A stretch of DNA of 64,000 bases from Clostridium sp. OF03-18AA (GCF_003478035.1 NZ_QUEP01000014.1:1-64000); one strand, 5' to 3'; positions 8,067 to 16,763 are shown, counted from the stretch's first letter. Numbers and translations: made by a program. Notes: generated from the letters alone by a model not told the origin.

Positions 8067-8112
8067 TGTGCCCGGGTGGTTCCTTACGGAACTGCCTGGG
8101 CACATTCTTTTT
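8067..8112 (+). terminator. lysS terminator 1
   Basis: TGTGCCCGGG pairs with CCTGGGCACA (one G-U pair) and is followed by TTCTTTTT at 8105-8112, 17 bases after the lysS stop. Confidence 0.85.
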
Positions 8113-8121
8113 ACATTAAAA

Positions 8122-8175
8122 TACGCATCACATCCCCATTGATCTGGCAATGGGCACGTGATGCGTACTTTTTTT
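8122..8175 (+). terminator. lysS terminator 2
   Basis: TACGCATCAC (8122-8131) pairs with GTGATGCGTA (8158-8167), with an inner CCCATTG/CAATGGG stem, followed by seven T. It is a second, stronger terminator in tandem. A third stem, ATCGCGGG/CCCGCGAT at 8193-8216, lies before the convergent gene end and has only a TTTTA tail. Confidence 0.85.
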
Positions 8176-8233
8176 CATATGAAGGTCTCCTGATCGCGGG
8201 CTGCAGAACCCGCGATTTTACCATTCAGCCGCC

Positions 8234-10516
8234 CTACTTCGTGATCTGGAAGGACCGGTTGATCGGGGAAGCCAGATAGTTACCGCCGAGGACAACGACT
8301 GTCATGGTATAACGTCCCGGTTCTGTCGGCGGAGTTGTGGTGCTGGAGTATGCTCTCCATTTGCTTGTAAATCCGGAGTAGAGCACGCTGACGCTGGACT
8401 GATCGTCAACTCTCTCCCCGCCGATCTCAAGATGTGCGCCAAAGTCAGCTGCCGCCGCATCGGCTGCGGAGATCTTTTTGCCGATACTCTGGTTCCATAC
8501 AAGCTTTGCCTTGTCAGCCTTTAAGACAAGAGCGCCGGCACCGACACCCGTATTGTAGTTCTTGTTGTCGGTGACTGCTGTCACGCTGTAAATTCCGGCG
8601 TGATTCGGGGCACCGATACTGATCCGAAGATTATCAGCGATGGATGGAAGCTTATTGATCACCTTGATGACCTGTCCCAGAGCGCCGGTATCCACACCGA
8701 TCTTCTCAAGCACATCGATCACTTCACTGGTATTTAAAAGCTTTCTAAGCTCACCAACTGTGATTCCGTTCTGCAGCATTTCTGTCAGGGTTGGCTGATT
8801 TAAGCTTTCCAGCGCCTTATCGACGATCTTGATGACGATGCTGTTGGAGGTATACTGTTCCGGAAGCTCCAGATAAACGCCTGTAGTCACATTGCTGGTG
8901 ATTCCGGCATAGATGATATACAGGTTAAAATGATCTTCAGGATCCGTGGAGACAAGCTCTCTGCCCTTCACAGCCTCGCTCACATATCTGCTGGCGCTGT
9001 TGACGCTGACCTTCACATTTGCTTTGTTGATGGTCACGCTGCCCTCAGCTTCTTCACTTGCGCGATACTCCGAATTTCCCTTGAAGGTTACTTTGATCTT
9101 CTGCACGCCTGCGCCGATCTGCGGGAAGCTTCCGAGAACCTTTCCGCCGAGCTCATAGCTTTTTCCTTCAAACGGAACATCGTCCCTGATTCCTTCTCCG
9201 TTCAGGAATTTGTCAGCAAAGCTGTCACCGAGCTCGCTGCTCAAACCGTCCAGAAGAGAAAGTCTCGCATTGTAGGAAAAGGTAAAATCGTCAACAGACA
9301 GTGTGTCCCGCTCCGGAAGCTCGGAATTTTCCCAGTCGATCACATTGTCAAGAACCGCCTGTTTCACTGCTTCCACATCCTTATTGTATGTGAAGGAAGT
9401 TTCGCTCTTTAATACGACTTTGCTGTTGATCCGGTTGTCCGTCACTGTTACTGATACCGTCACGCTGCCCGGCGCATAGTCCCTGCTTCCGCCCCAGGAA
9501 ATACGGATTTTCCAGCTTCCCGTGCCGAATTTCTTTGTTACAAGTGACTCATCATCGAGCGGTTTGAAATTTTCAATGAGCCCGGAAGGATCTGCATTGT
9601 ACTTCACCGCGAACTCATCAAAATCCACTTCCGGATCTGTGGACTCCACTACAGCCTCGTAGATCGCTTTTGCTGTTGCAACATAATCGATATTCTGATC
9701 ATGATCAAAAACAAGCCCTGCTTCGTAAGGAGCTTCTTTCAGATTGAACTTCATCTGCTCCCGTTCCGTCATGGTCACGTCTGTCTCTTTTTTAAAACCG
9801 GAATACTCCTCATCGCCGTCCCATAAAATACGGATCTTCTGTTTTCCTGCCGGGATCTCCGGATAGGAATAGATGGAATTCACGCCGCTTCCTTGTCCGC
9901 CTTCTAACGGCATCCACGTCTTCCCGGCATTTCCCACCCCTAATTTCTCAGGCGCAGCATAATATTCGATCGTCACTTCGTCACTGGAAATGTACTCCGC
10001 ATTTGATGCAGAAAAGACTCTTGTAAAGATCTCCTCTTTCGTTTCATCGGCATTGAATGTTCCATCCGCGTCATATCTCAGAGGAATTTCTTCATCTGCA
10101 TTTAATTCAACATCGAATGTAAGTTTTGCTGCCTTTTTGATGGTGTATTCTTTCGTCGTACCTGCTGCACGAACCTTATAAGTGTCATCCTTATTATCTG
10201 CCAGAGCCGGATGTGTATATGTATAGTTGATAGCTATCTTCTTTGTACTCGTAAATCCAGCTATTGAACCCCAGGATCTATTTCCCCAGGTCAGATTATT
10301 CAACTTTCCTTCACACTCATACTCCCACTCCAACGTCTCATCACTGTCCGGAATCAATGCCTTTGTCAGAATCTCATTCACAAACTCCGGACCGCTTTCA
10401 GCCGGAATACACACTTCCACGCCTTCCGCTGCAAATCCTGTCATACAGAACGCCTGCATCATAACCAACAGCGCTGCAAGCACCGCCAGGATATGATGAA
10501 AAAGATGCTTTTTCAT
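8234..10516 (-). CDS. Secreted Ig-like repeat protein
   Basis: This 760-residue exported protein has a signal peptide (MKKHLFHHILAVLAALLV... to about residue 29). The GAGGAAAA site points to the ATG at 10516 rather than the open ATG at 10537. The mature part is built of beta-rich, acidic modules; three share a closing strand pattern (GKQKIRILWDGDEEYSG, GSWKIRISWGGSRDYAPG, GVQKIKVTFKGNSEYRAS) and a fourth is weaker (AGIYSVTAVTDNKNYNTG). There is no LPxTG motif, C-terminal membrane anchor or choline-binding repeat, so attachment to the cell is unclear. It lies 76 bases after the VWA surface protein on the same strand and is probably co-transcribed. An adhesin or matrix role is inference. Confidence 0.7.
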   Translation of the reverse strand: MKKHLFHHILAVLAALLVMMQAFCMTGFAAEGVEVCIPAESGPEFVNEILTKALIPDSDETLEWEYECEGKLNNLTWGNRSWGSIAGFTSTKKIAINYTYTHPALADNKDDTYKVRAAGTTKEYTIKKAAKLTFDVELNADEEIPLRYDADGTFNADETKEEIFTRVFSASNAEYISSDEVTIEYYAAPEKLGVGNAGKTWMPLEGGQGSGVNSIYSYPEIPAGKQKIRILWDGDEEYSGFKKETDVTMTEREQMKFNLKEAPYEAGLVFDHDQNIDYVATAKAIYEAVVESTDPEVDFDEFAVKYNADPSGLIENFKPLDDESLVTKKFGTGSWKIRISWGGSRDYAPGSVTVSVTVTDNRINSKVVLKSETSFTYNKDVEAVKQAVLDNVIDWENSELPERDTLSVDDFTFSYNARLSLLDGLSSELGDSFADKFLNGEGIRDDVPFEGKSYELGGKVLGSFPQIGAGVQKIKVTFKGNSEYRASEEAEGSVTINKANVKVSVNSASRYVSEAVKGRELVSTDPEDHFNLYIIYAGITSNVTTGVYLELPEQYTSNSIVIKIVDKALESLNQPTLTEMLQNGITVGELRKLLNTSEVIDVLEKIGVDTGALGQVIKVINKLPSIADNLRISIGAPNHAGIYSVTAVTDNKNYNTGVGAGALVLKADKAKLVWNQSIGKKISAADAAAADFGAHLEIGGERVDDQSSVSVLYSGFTSKWRAYSSTTTPPTEPGRYTMTVVVLGGNYLASPINRSFQITK

Positions 10517-10542
10517 ATGTTTTTCCTCTATTCCCATAGATT

Positions 10543-10578
10543 AGGGGATGCGGACATCTCCACATCCCCTGTTTTTTC
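10543..10578 (+). other. Hairpin with plus-strand T run between the two surface genes
   Basis: AGGGGATG (10543-10550) pairs with CATCCCCT (10563-10570), then GTTTTTT follows on the plus strand. Both neighbouring genes run on the minus strand, where the stem has no T tail, so it would be a poor terminator for them. It could stop antisense transcription or stabilise the upstream mRNA. Confidence 0.45.
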
Positions 10579-10592
10579 GTTCATATTATTTT

Positions 10593-13500
10593 TTACTGGA
10601 TCCATGCCCCGTTCGCGTCTACACGATATCCATCCGGTGTCGTGGTGTCCGCAAGCATCGCTCCAAGTGTTCCCTTGTCGGATGCTGTATTGAAGTAATA
10701 CCACTTGCCGTCGATCTCATGCCAGCCGGTGTACATATGGCCTCTGGTGTTGTCGTACTGGGTATGAAGGTAATACCAGTTATTGTTCCAGAAGAACCAG
10801 CCGTCTTCCATCCAGCCGTCAACGTCGAAATAGTACCAGTCGGAACGTCCGTTCCAGGAGAGGTATACCCACTCATTGTGCGGGAATGTTCCGTCATCGT
10901 AGCAGAACCACCAGCCGTTCAGTCTCCATGTTCCTGTCGCGTCGCGGTAGCCGCCCTTTGCCTGGATCGCCTCGTCGGTGTAGTATTCCGGACGGTCGAA
11001 ATCGATGGCGAAGCCGTAGGTGTAGAAACCGTAGATCGTATCGCCGATCTTCAGGTACTCGTTGGACGGAAGTCTTCCGTTGTCCTCAGTGAACTCGCCG
11101 CCCTCTAAGATCCAGCGGCCAGTCTTGCCTGCTGCGTTTGTGGCTCTTCCTCTTGTGGATGTGCCGTCGGAATCGCTGTCACTGCTGCTGTTTCCGCCGG
11201 TAGATCTCCACTTGTAAGTAATCGTGAAGGTCTCTCCATTTTCGCCTACAACATAACCTACCGGGAATTTATCCCATGTCTGATCGCTGTAGCTGCTGCT
11301 CTTTCCCTTGGATGCCGGAATGTCGGCAACTGTGAGCTTTGTTCCGACCTCGAAGGTCCTTGTGATCTCGGTGCCGCCGTTCTCTGTGAATGTTCCGTTT
11401 ACAACAATGAACTTGATCTCGGTGTACTGTTTCTCAGGAGCTTTCTTCTCGCATTTTGCAAGGAAGCTGATGCTGATCTCCTGATCTGCCGCATACCATG
11501 CCGCATCGTCTGTGTCGTACCAGAGAGTAACTCTTGCCGCGTCATTTCCCGCATTCGTGTGCTTTCCATCGAGATATGCCTCAATGTATTTTGCTGCGCG
11601 GACTGTTACGACTGCTGTGTTCTCATCGTCCTTGTCTCTTGCCACACCGTAGCTTCCGGAGATAAGGCCGAATTTCTGAGCCGCATGATCTGCGTCTGTG
11701 GTACAGGTCACGTTGATGGACTCACCGAACAGCTTCTTCAGCTCATCGTCTTTCGGAAGCTTCGGAGGTTCCGGTTTCTTATCGGTGCACTTTACGGTAA
11801 ATGTGACCGGAACTTTGCCATCTGCAAGTTCCCAGGCACTTCCGCCGTACTTGAAAGTCAGCTTTGCGGATGATCTTCCCTGTAATTCATGTGTTCCGTA
11901 CTCATCGTTATATGCTTTCACATAAGCATCTGCGTTTACTGTGACGATCGCTCTTGCATCGCTTGCGCTTGCAACTGTATAGCTGCCGTCGATCAGGTCA
12001 TATGCTGCGTCTTTATGGTCTGCATTGCTTCCGGTATGAACGAGAGCAACACTGATAAGCTCTTTTAACTCATCGTCTGTCGGAACTGTCGGCTCTTCCG
12101 GTTCCTCGGCATCAAACCATGCCCAGAAATTGATCTCATCTCCGCCTTTGACGCTCCATGTGATATCCGGTTTTACGCCGGAATGATCTGCGCTGTTCTT
12201 TGTCCATTTTGCAAATTCATAGCCGTCTGCCGCGTTGACTTCCACGCCCTCCAGGGTCGGTGTTATGGATGTCGCATCTTCCAGGGTGTAAACCTGAACA
12301 GTGCCGGTGTTAGCCGCTGCGTTTTCTTTATCGGTTACTGTGCCGTTTCCGTCTTTATTTCCAAACTTAACGAGAACCTGCTCGATATCCGGTGTGCCAT
12401 CTCCGCCTGTCTCGCTGCCGTCATTCTTGTTCCAGGAATCGCGGTAGTAGTAGAGGTCGATGGTGTTCTTGCCGGACTGGAACTTAGAGTCGTCCGTATA
12501 GGCAGTTGTTGTTCCGCCAACGGTAACTGTCGCATGGCTGTACAGATAATCTGCGTTGTAATAATTCTGAGTTGTCATAAGGCCAGAGATCTTCTCAGAG
12601 ATCAGGGAACCTTCGTCGGCTGTCTGGTTGACGTCAACGGACTCATCGTAAACGGCGTTTTCTTTGTCTGTGTCAAAGTAGTGTTTGTTTACGACGTAGG
12701 TGACTGTCTCGGCCGGAGCGGAACCGTCCTCTTCCCAGACTGCATACAGTGTGATTGCTCCATTCTTAGCTACTGCTGATACATTTACATCGCTGAAAAG
12801 TTCAACAACTGCATTCTCGTCATCTGAAGTACTCCATCCTTTAAACTTGAATCCATCTTTGGACGGTGCGTCCTTTTCGGCAAGATTCTTGACCTTATCT
12901 TTACCAGTAAGATCATTGTTGCTGAGAATGTTGCGTGCTTCATTTAACTGATATCCGTCTGCATTCTGATACTCAGCTGACCATTCGCCGCCATTTGCAT
13001 CATAGCTTACCGCATATTTCTGCTCCGGCGCCTTCTCAGCCACAGCAACATTGACGGTGTAAGCTTCCCCATTTGTAATAGCCGGAATTTCCGCATCTTC
13101 CATTACATAATAGATCTTTCCGTCTTTTCCTGTGATCTCTGTGCCAGCATTGACTGCAGCATGTGTGAATGCTTCATTTCCATTAACGAGCGCTACCCAT
13201 TCCAGATCGTCCTCCTGGACTATCGTATTGCCGTTGACATAGTTGACTTTCAGTGTCGCAGCTGTAACAAACGGTTTCGGGAAACTGATGCTCTTTTCTT
13301 TCTTCTCGCCGTTCTGTGTGTAAGAATAGTTGAATACAGCATCGCCGTTTAAATAAATCTTCCCTGCCTTTTTCTTTGCATCATCTGTCAGTTCTACGGT
13401 GTAAGTCAATGTTACCTTATCTTTCATTGCACCGTCAGAATTCCACTTGATCGTGTTGGTGGTTTCATCATAACTTGCCGTTCCGTTATTTGCACTAAGG

Positions 13501-14462
13501 GTTCCATTTGTCATGGTGATATTGGAACCTAACGGATCCTGGATGCCGCTTATGATGTCTTTGGTGATAGATGCGAATACCTGATTCAGCTCTTCACCAT
13601 TTTTCGCGTTTAAATTGCCTGCGTTGGCAAGCGCATTAAATGCCGTTTCGTCCATCTCACTGTCATCTGTCTTATTTAACGCAAAGCTTACAGTGTATGA
13701 CTTTCCATTTTTCTTAAACGTATTGAGGGTGTTCTGCTCATTACGCTTTTCCATGTACCCGTCATCACTGGCACCATCTGCAAGGATAATTAAAATTTTA
13801 TTTGCACTTGCATCTTTTCCATTTAAAACTTCAATTCCCTTTTTTACGCCCTTGCTGAGACAGGTTCCTCCCTTTGGTTTTATTGTTCTTAATGCATCAA
13901 CAGGTGAAACTTTCTCAGCTTTATCACTGTATAAAAATCCCAAAAGATCCAATTGTTCTCTTGTGAAATAAACATAACTGCAATTTACTCCCGCAGTTTT
14001 CAATTTCTCACTCATACTGGAAACTGCATTGATTGCTGTATCCCAGCGGCTCAGATTCGTTTTCGAAACCTTTCCGCAGTTATATCCGCCAGTTGCATTT
14101 TCATGATTATGCGTTTCATCCGTACACCAGGCCATAGACCCCGATGCATCCAGCACAAATGCAACTTCCGTCGGCTTCACTTCGATCAGATTTTTCGCAT
14201 TTTCAGCATCTACAGTTAAAGTGATCTCATATTTGCCGTCTTCTGTTAACTTAGCTGTCTTGGATAATGTAATTGCTGCGTCCTTGCTGTCATTTACAAC
14301 ATTTCCCGCAATTCCATAACTGATCTCATTCGGATTCATGGAATTTCCCGGTGCTGAACCGTCTCCAACATCCGCAAACGACACTCCCGGCACTGCCCCG
14401 ACAACCATGCAGGCTGTCATGAGAGCCGCCAAAACACGTTTCTTAATTCCGCGCTTCTTCAT
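10593..14462 (-). CDS. Large surface protein with VWA, InlB-type and cell-wall-binding repeats
   Basis: This 1289-residue protein starts at the ATG at 14462, nine bases after AGGAGG; longer starts lack a site. Residues 1-30 are a signal peptide ending VSFA. A von Willebrand A domain (about 98-310) has an intact metal site: DASGS at 105-109, a later TCLSKG, and LADGASDD. Next come an isopeptide-like beta region, an InlB B-repeat-like unit (VSYDANGG ... FKGWS ... LYAVW), a MucBP-like unit (VVNKHYFD), and two tandem repeats of about 95 residues beginning DDELKELI and DDELKKLF. The last 110 residues are Trp/Tyr-rich choline-binding-type repeats (GKWYYFN, NWYYLH). It is probably an adhesin held non-covalently on the wall. 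Confidence 0.88.
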   Translation of the reverse strand: MKKRGIKKRVLAALMTACMVVGAVPGVSFADVGDGSAPGNSMNPNEISYGIAGNVVNDSKDAAITLSKTAKLTEDGKYEITLTVDAENAKNLIEVKPTEVAFVLDASGSMAWCTDETHNHENATGGYNCGKVSKTNLSRWDTAINAVSSMSEKLKTAGVNCSYVYFTREQLDLLGFLYSDKAEKVSPVDALRTIKPKGGTCLSKGVKKGIEVLNGKDASANKILIILADGASDDGYMEKRNEQNTLNTFKKNGKSYTVSFALNKTDDSEMDETAFNALANAGNLNAKNGEELNQVFASITKDIISGIQDPLGSNITMTNGTLSANNGTASYDETTNTIKWNSDGAMKDKVTLTYTVELTDDAKKKAGKIYLNGDAVFNYSYTQNGEKKEKSISFPKPFVTAATLKVNYVNGNTIVQEDDLEWVALVNGNEAFTHAAVNAGTEITGKDGKIYYVMEDAEIPAITNGEAYTVNVAVAEKAPEQKYAVSYDANGGEWSAEYQNADGYQLNEARNILSNNDLTGKDKVKNLAEKDAPSKDGFKFKGWSTSDDENAVVELFSDVNVSAVAKNGAITLYAVWEEDGSAPAETVTYVVNKHYFDTDKENAVYDESVDVNQTADEGSLISEKISGLMTTQNYYNADYLYSHATVTVGGTTTAYTDDSKFQSGKNTIDLYYYRDSWNKNDGSETGGDGTPDIEQVLVKFGNKDGNGTVTDKENAAANTGTVQVYTLEDATSITPTLEGVEVNAADGYEFAKWTKNSADHSGVKPDITWSVKGGDEINFWAWFDAEEPEEPTVPTDDELKELISVALVHTGSNADHKDAAYDLIDGSYTVASASDARAIVTVNADAYVKAYNDEYGTHELQGRSSAKLTFKYGGSAWELADGKVPVTFTVKCTDKKPEPPKLPKDDELKKLFGESINVTCTTDADHAAQKFGLISGSYGVARDKDDENTAVVTVRAAKYIEAYLDGKHTNAGNDAARVTLWYDTDDAAWYAADQEISISFLAKCEKKAPEKQYTEIKFIVVNGTFTENGGTEITRTFEVGTKLTVADIPASKGKSSSYSDQTWDKFPVGYVVGENGETFTITYKWRSTGGNSSSDSDSDGTSTRGRATNAAGKTGRWILEGGEFTEDNGRLPSNEYLKIGDTIYGFYTYGFAIDFDRPEYYTDEAIQAKGGYRDATGTWRLNGWWFCYDDGTFPHNEWVYLSWNGRSDWYYFDVDGWMEDGWFFWNNNWYYLHTQYDNTRGHMYTGWHEIDGKWYYFNTASDKGTLGAMLADTTTPDGYRVDANGAWIQ

Positions 14463-14548
14463 ATTTCTTTTCCTCCTTTTCCTTCTCTGAATCGTGGAAC
14501 AATATTTCCATTGCTGCATACAAGCGTTTTCTGTTCCTGTATGCTCAC
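14459..14548 (-). CDS. Putative 29-residue leader peptide upstream of the VWA gene
   Basis: A GTG at 14548 stands six bases after a perfect AGGAGG and opens a 29-codon frame (start MSIQEQKTLVCSNG, end GKGGKEI). Its TGA overlaps the VWA start in the ATGA pattern, which usually means translational coupling. The ribosome site of the VWA gene lies inside this frame. No family is recognised. Upstream to 14681 I see no clear promoter, so transcription may come from the AP2 gene promoter. Confidence 0.45.
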   Translation of the reverse strand: MSIQEQKTLVCSNGNIVPRFREGKGGKEI

Positions 14549-14681
14549 AAAGCTCCTCCTTTCCCCCTTGTTCCTAAAATTTTATAAAAATCACTCCCTA
14601 AACTGCATTCTATGCAGCAGAGCTGCCCGGTATTCCTGCGGTTGGAAGTGTTTTTATCAGTATTGTGATCTCCCTGCGTTG

Positions 14682-15395
14682 TCAGGAATTTTCTTCGCGG
14701 TATTTTGCTAAAAACGGATCATATAACCGTTTTTCCGCGTCCAGCCGCGCCTGAACTGCCTCCTCATAGGTTGCGAAGCTGCCAAGATTGTAGGACTTTC
14801 CCTGAAAGCCAATGGATGCTCTCCATCGATTGTTTTCTCTTCTGTATACTCCGCGATGACCGGAAGTATTATTGGAAAATGTCTTTCTGCACGCGATCCT
14901 CTCCACACAGGTTCCGTCCATAAAATGGATGGCTTTCTTCATATTTACCTTTCTCTGTGCTTCCTGAAGACAGCCGCAGCTTCTTGTGACCCCGGAGCGG
15001 AGATTCTCTTTTCGGCAGATGCATTGTTTTCCACAGTCACACTGACAAAGCCAGTAGTCACTCATCCTGCCCGGACGGTCCGCGCGATCACCTTCGGACG
15101 ATCCGCTTTGCTCCACCGTGCCTTCTTTTTCTTCTGTCAGCCCCGCTGCCGGTCCCAGAACCACAAGTCTGCCGTACCGCTGTCCGGTGAGATCAAGGCG
15201 TTTTTCCTGGAGTCGGATCCGTCTCCTGCAGCCACAGCTCTTCGTATGTCCGTTTTTCAGGTGTGAATCTTCCACGGTGCATGTATTCCCGCAGTCACAC
15301 CGACACCGCCAATAGGTTTTCGGTTTCCCAGGAATCTTCACTTTTTCAATTACCACAAGACTTCCGTATCGTTCTCCGATCATACATTTTTTCAT
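14682..15395 (-). CDS. AP2-domain protein with two zinc-ribbon-like modules
   Basis: The 237-residue protein has two Cys clusters of the same design: WRCRCDCGN followed by SCGC (about 28-57), and WLCQCDCGK followed by SCGC (about 118-145). The C-terminal 60 residues form an AP2-type DNA-binding domain (SGHRGVYRRENNRWRASIGF, then YNLGSFATYEEAVQARLDAE). Such proteins occur in phage and mobile-element settings; AP2 folds resemble arm-binding domains of integrases. It is the first gene after a strong promoter and two recombination-like sites. The start is uncertain: a clear GGAGG lies 45 bases upstream beyond a palindrome, and only a weak GGACGG is near the ATG. Candidate roles are operon regulator or recombination cofactor. 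Confidence 0.75.
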   Translation of the reverse strand: MKKCMIGERYGSLVVIEKVKIPGKPKTYWRCRCDCGNTCTVEDSHLKNGHTKSCGCRRRIRLQEKRLDLTGQRYGRLVVLGPAAGLTEEKEGTVEQSGSSEGDRADRPGRMSDYWLCQCDCGKQCICRKENLRSGVTRSCGCLQEAQRKVNMKKAIHFMDGTCVERIACRKTFSNNTSGHRGVYRRENNRWRASIGFQGKSYNLGSFATYEEAVQARLDAEKRLYDPFLAKYREENS

Positions 15396-15403
15396 TCAAA
15401 AAA

Positions 15404-15447
15404 GCCGTCCATGACATAATGTGTATTATGTCATAACGAATCCTCCT
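15404..15447. repeat. Recombination-like site A in the AP2 leader
   Basis: A 44-base element containing the near-palindrome ATGACATAA - TGTGTA - TTATGTCAT at 15411-15434. It matches site B (15668-15712) in two ways. Read directly, the flanks GCCGTYC and CGRATCCTCCT match. Read as an inverted repeat, the 24-base core matches 23 of 24, including the six-base spacer. On the minus strand the GGAGG at its edge is followed by ATG ACA TAA, a two-codon frame. Confidence 0.7.
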
Positions 15448-15667
15448 CTGTATTCATATATATACATAACAATTCTAACACGAAAAACCTTTGTTTTCAA
15501 CGGATATTCCGGGTTTTTTACATTTTTGCTTTTTTTTTAACATGATTTTCAAAAAATATGCGGTCCTGGAAACAGATTCGCAGATCGGATACTTTTTTAA
15601 ATTAACTTAAGAAAGCGTAAAAAGTATGAAAATTTCATGTAAGAACGATGCAGATCTTCTAAGACAA
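15448..15667. other. Putative invertible segment between sites A and B
   Basis: About 220 bases without a gene, AT-rich with runs of T (15531-15539) on the plus strand. It contains the strong minus-strand promoter at 15472-15500. No convincing plus-strand promoter of equal quality is seen. Inversion would move the promoter away from the AP2 gene. Confidence 0.5.
15472..15500 (-). promoter_or_regulatory. Strong promoter inside the segment between sites A and B
   Basis: On the minus strand TTGAAA (15495-15500), 17 bases, TAGAAT (15472-15477). It reads toward the AP2 gene and the surface operon and lies between the two palindromic sites. If the segment were inverted it would read toward the recombinase 3' end instead. 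Confidence 0.75.
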
Positions 15668-15712
15668 GCCGTTCATGACATAATACACATTATGTCGTAA
15701 ACGGATCCTCCT
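15668..15712. repeat. Recombination-like site B at the recombinase 3' end
   Basis: The near-palindrome ATGACATAA - TACACA - TTATGTCGT occupies 15675-15698 and contains the recombinase stop codon. Its spacer is the reverse complement of the spacer in site A, so the two cores are in inverted orientation although the outer flanks are in direct orientation. Confidence 0.7.
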
Positions 15713-16589
15713 TTTTTCCCATTTGTTCCATATTACCTTTTTCACCTTCCGATATCGCTTCTTCCCTTTGGACCAGTCCAAGCTCTAAATCCTTTGCGCA
15801 GGCTTCCTCGCTCGTGATCATCGTATACCGTCTTGTTGTCTCAATGCTGCTGTGTCCAAGATAATCTGCTAGCCGCGCGAGGTCGTGTTCCTTTTCGTAA
15901 AAACATCTCGCGAAGAGATGTCTCAGATTATGCGGGAACACTTTGCTTGCTGCCACCCTTGCCTTCTCGCAAAGACTTTTCATCTCCGTCCATATATTTC
16001 TCCGGTCCAGCGGTCTCCCGTTCCTTGAGCGGAAAATACTTCCCGCCTTGATCTTCTGTTTTCGACAATAGTCTCTCAAAAGGATCAGAAGGGACCTTGG
16101 GATCAGGATGATCCGAACTTTGCCCTTAAAGTCGATCCGTATCCTTCGCTCCTCCAGAGTCTCCGCTGTCAGATATTTTAATTCTCCGATCCGCATCCCC
16201 GTTCCCGCGATGGTCTGAAGGATGCAGAACAGGCGCTCGCGATTCTCCCGTCTCGCGGTCATAAGAAGTCTCTGGTACTCTTCGCGCGTCAGTTCCCGCT
16301 CCTCCTCGCGAAAGATCTGTCTCTGTGTTCTGCACACACGCACCCGGAGATCGTCCCGGCCGGTCCAGCTCAGATATCCATTCACCGCGATCAGCATGGA
16401 ATTTACGCTGGACGTCCGGTATTTTTCTACGAGGAGCTTTTTATAGTCTAAGATGATCTCCTTGTTCAGCTCCCGTTCTCCTGAAAATATCAGGAAAGTC
16501 CGCACATCCCTCAGATACTTTTCGATCGTATTTTTACTTTTCTCGCATTCTGTTAAATATTGCCTATAATGTTCCAGATCATACTTCAT
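15690..16589 (-). CDS. Tyrosine recombinase (XerC/D-type integrase)
   Basis: The 299-residue enzyme has an N-terminal SAM-like core-binding domain (about 1-85) and an intact catalytic domain: Arg133 (GTGMRIGEL), His220-x-x-Arg223 (HNLRH), His246 (LGHSS) and Tyr255 (RRYT). The ATG at 16589, after AGGAG, fits the family start; the frame is open further to 16667. It is short, without an arm-binding domain, like recombinases that invert or resolve local DNA rather than phage integrases. Its last codons run into site B, and it is next to the segment with the surface-operon promoter. A role in inverting that segment is inferred from position and sites. Confidence 0.92.
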   Translation of the reverse strand: MKYDLEHYRQYLTECEKSKNTIEKYLRDVRTFLIFSGERELNKEIILDYKKLLVEKYRTSSVNSMLIAVNGYLSWTGRDDLRVRVCRTQRQIFREEERELTREEYQRLLMTARRENRERLFCILQTIAGTGMRIGELKYLTAETLEERRIRIDFKGKVRIILIPRSLLILLRDYCRKQKIKAGSIFRSRNGRPLDRRNIWTEMKSLCEKARVAASKVFPHNLRHLFARCFYEKEHDLARLADYLGHSSIETTRRYTMITSEEACAKDLELGLVQREEAISEGEKGNMEQMGKKEDPFTT

Positions 16590-16763
16590 GAACGATTCTT
16601 CTCCTGTTCTGTCAGGCTCTCTGCACCTGACATGTTTCATAATATGAAGCTTTTCATTATTTCTCATTATGGCACATTTTTCAGAAAATCACTCGTCTAA
16701 TCTGCCTGCAAAAGCTGCTTGCAAGATTTTTTTCAAGATTCATGCATTCCACGAACACATTTC

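Noticed and set aside
15404..15712. attL/attR of a prophage or integrative element
   Set aside because: The repeats lie only 264 bases apart and enclose no element; no phage or conjugation genes are nearby.
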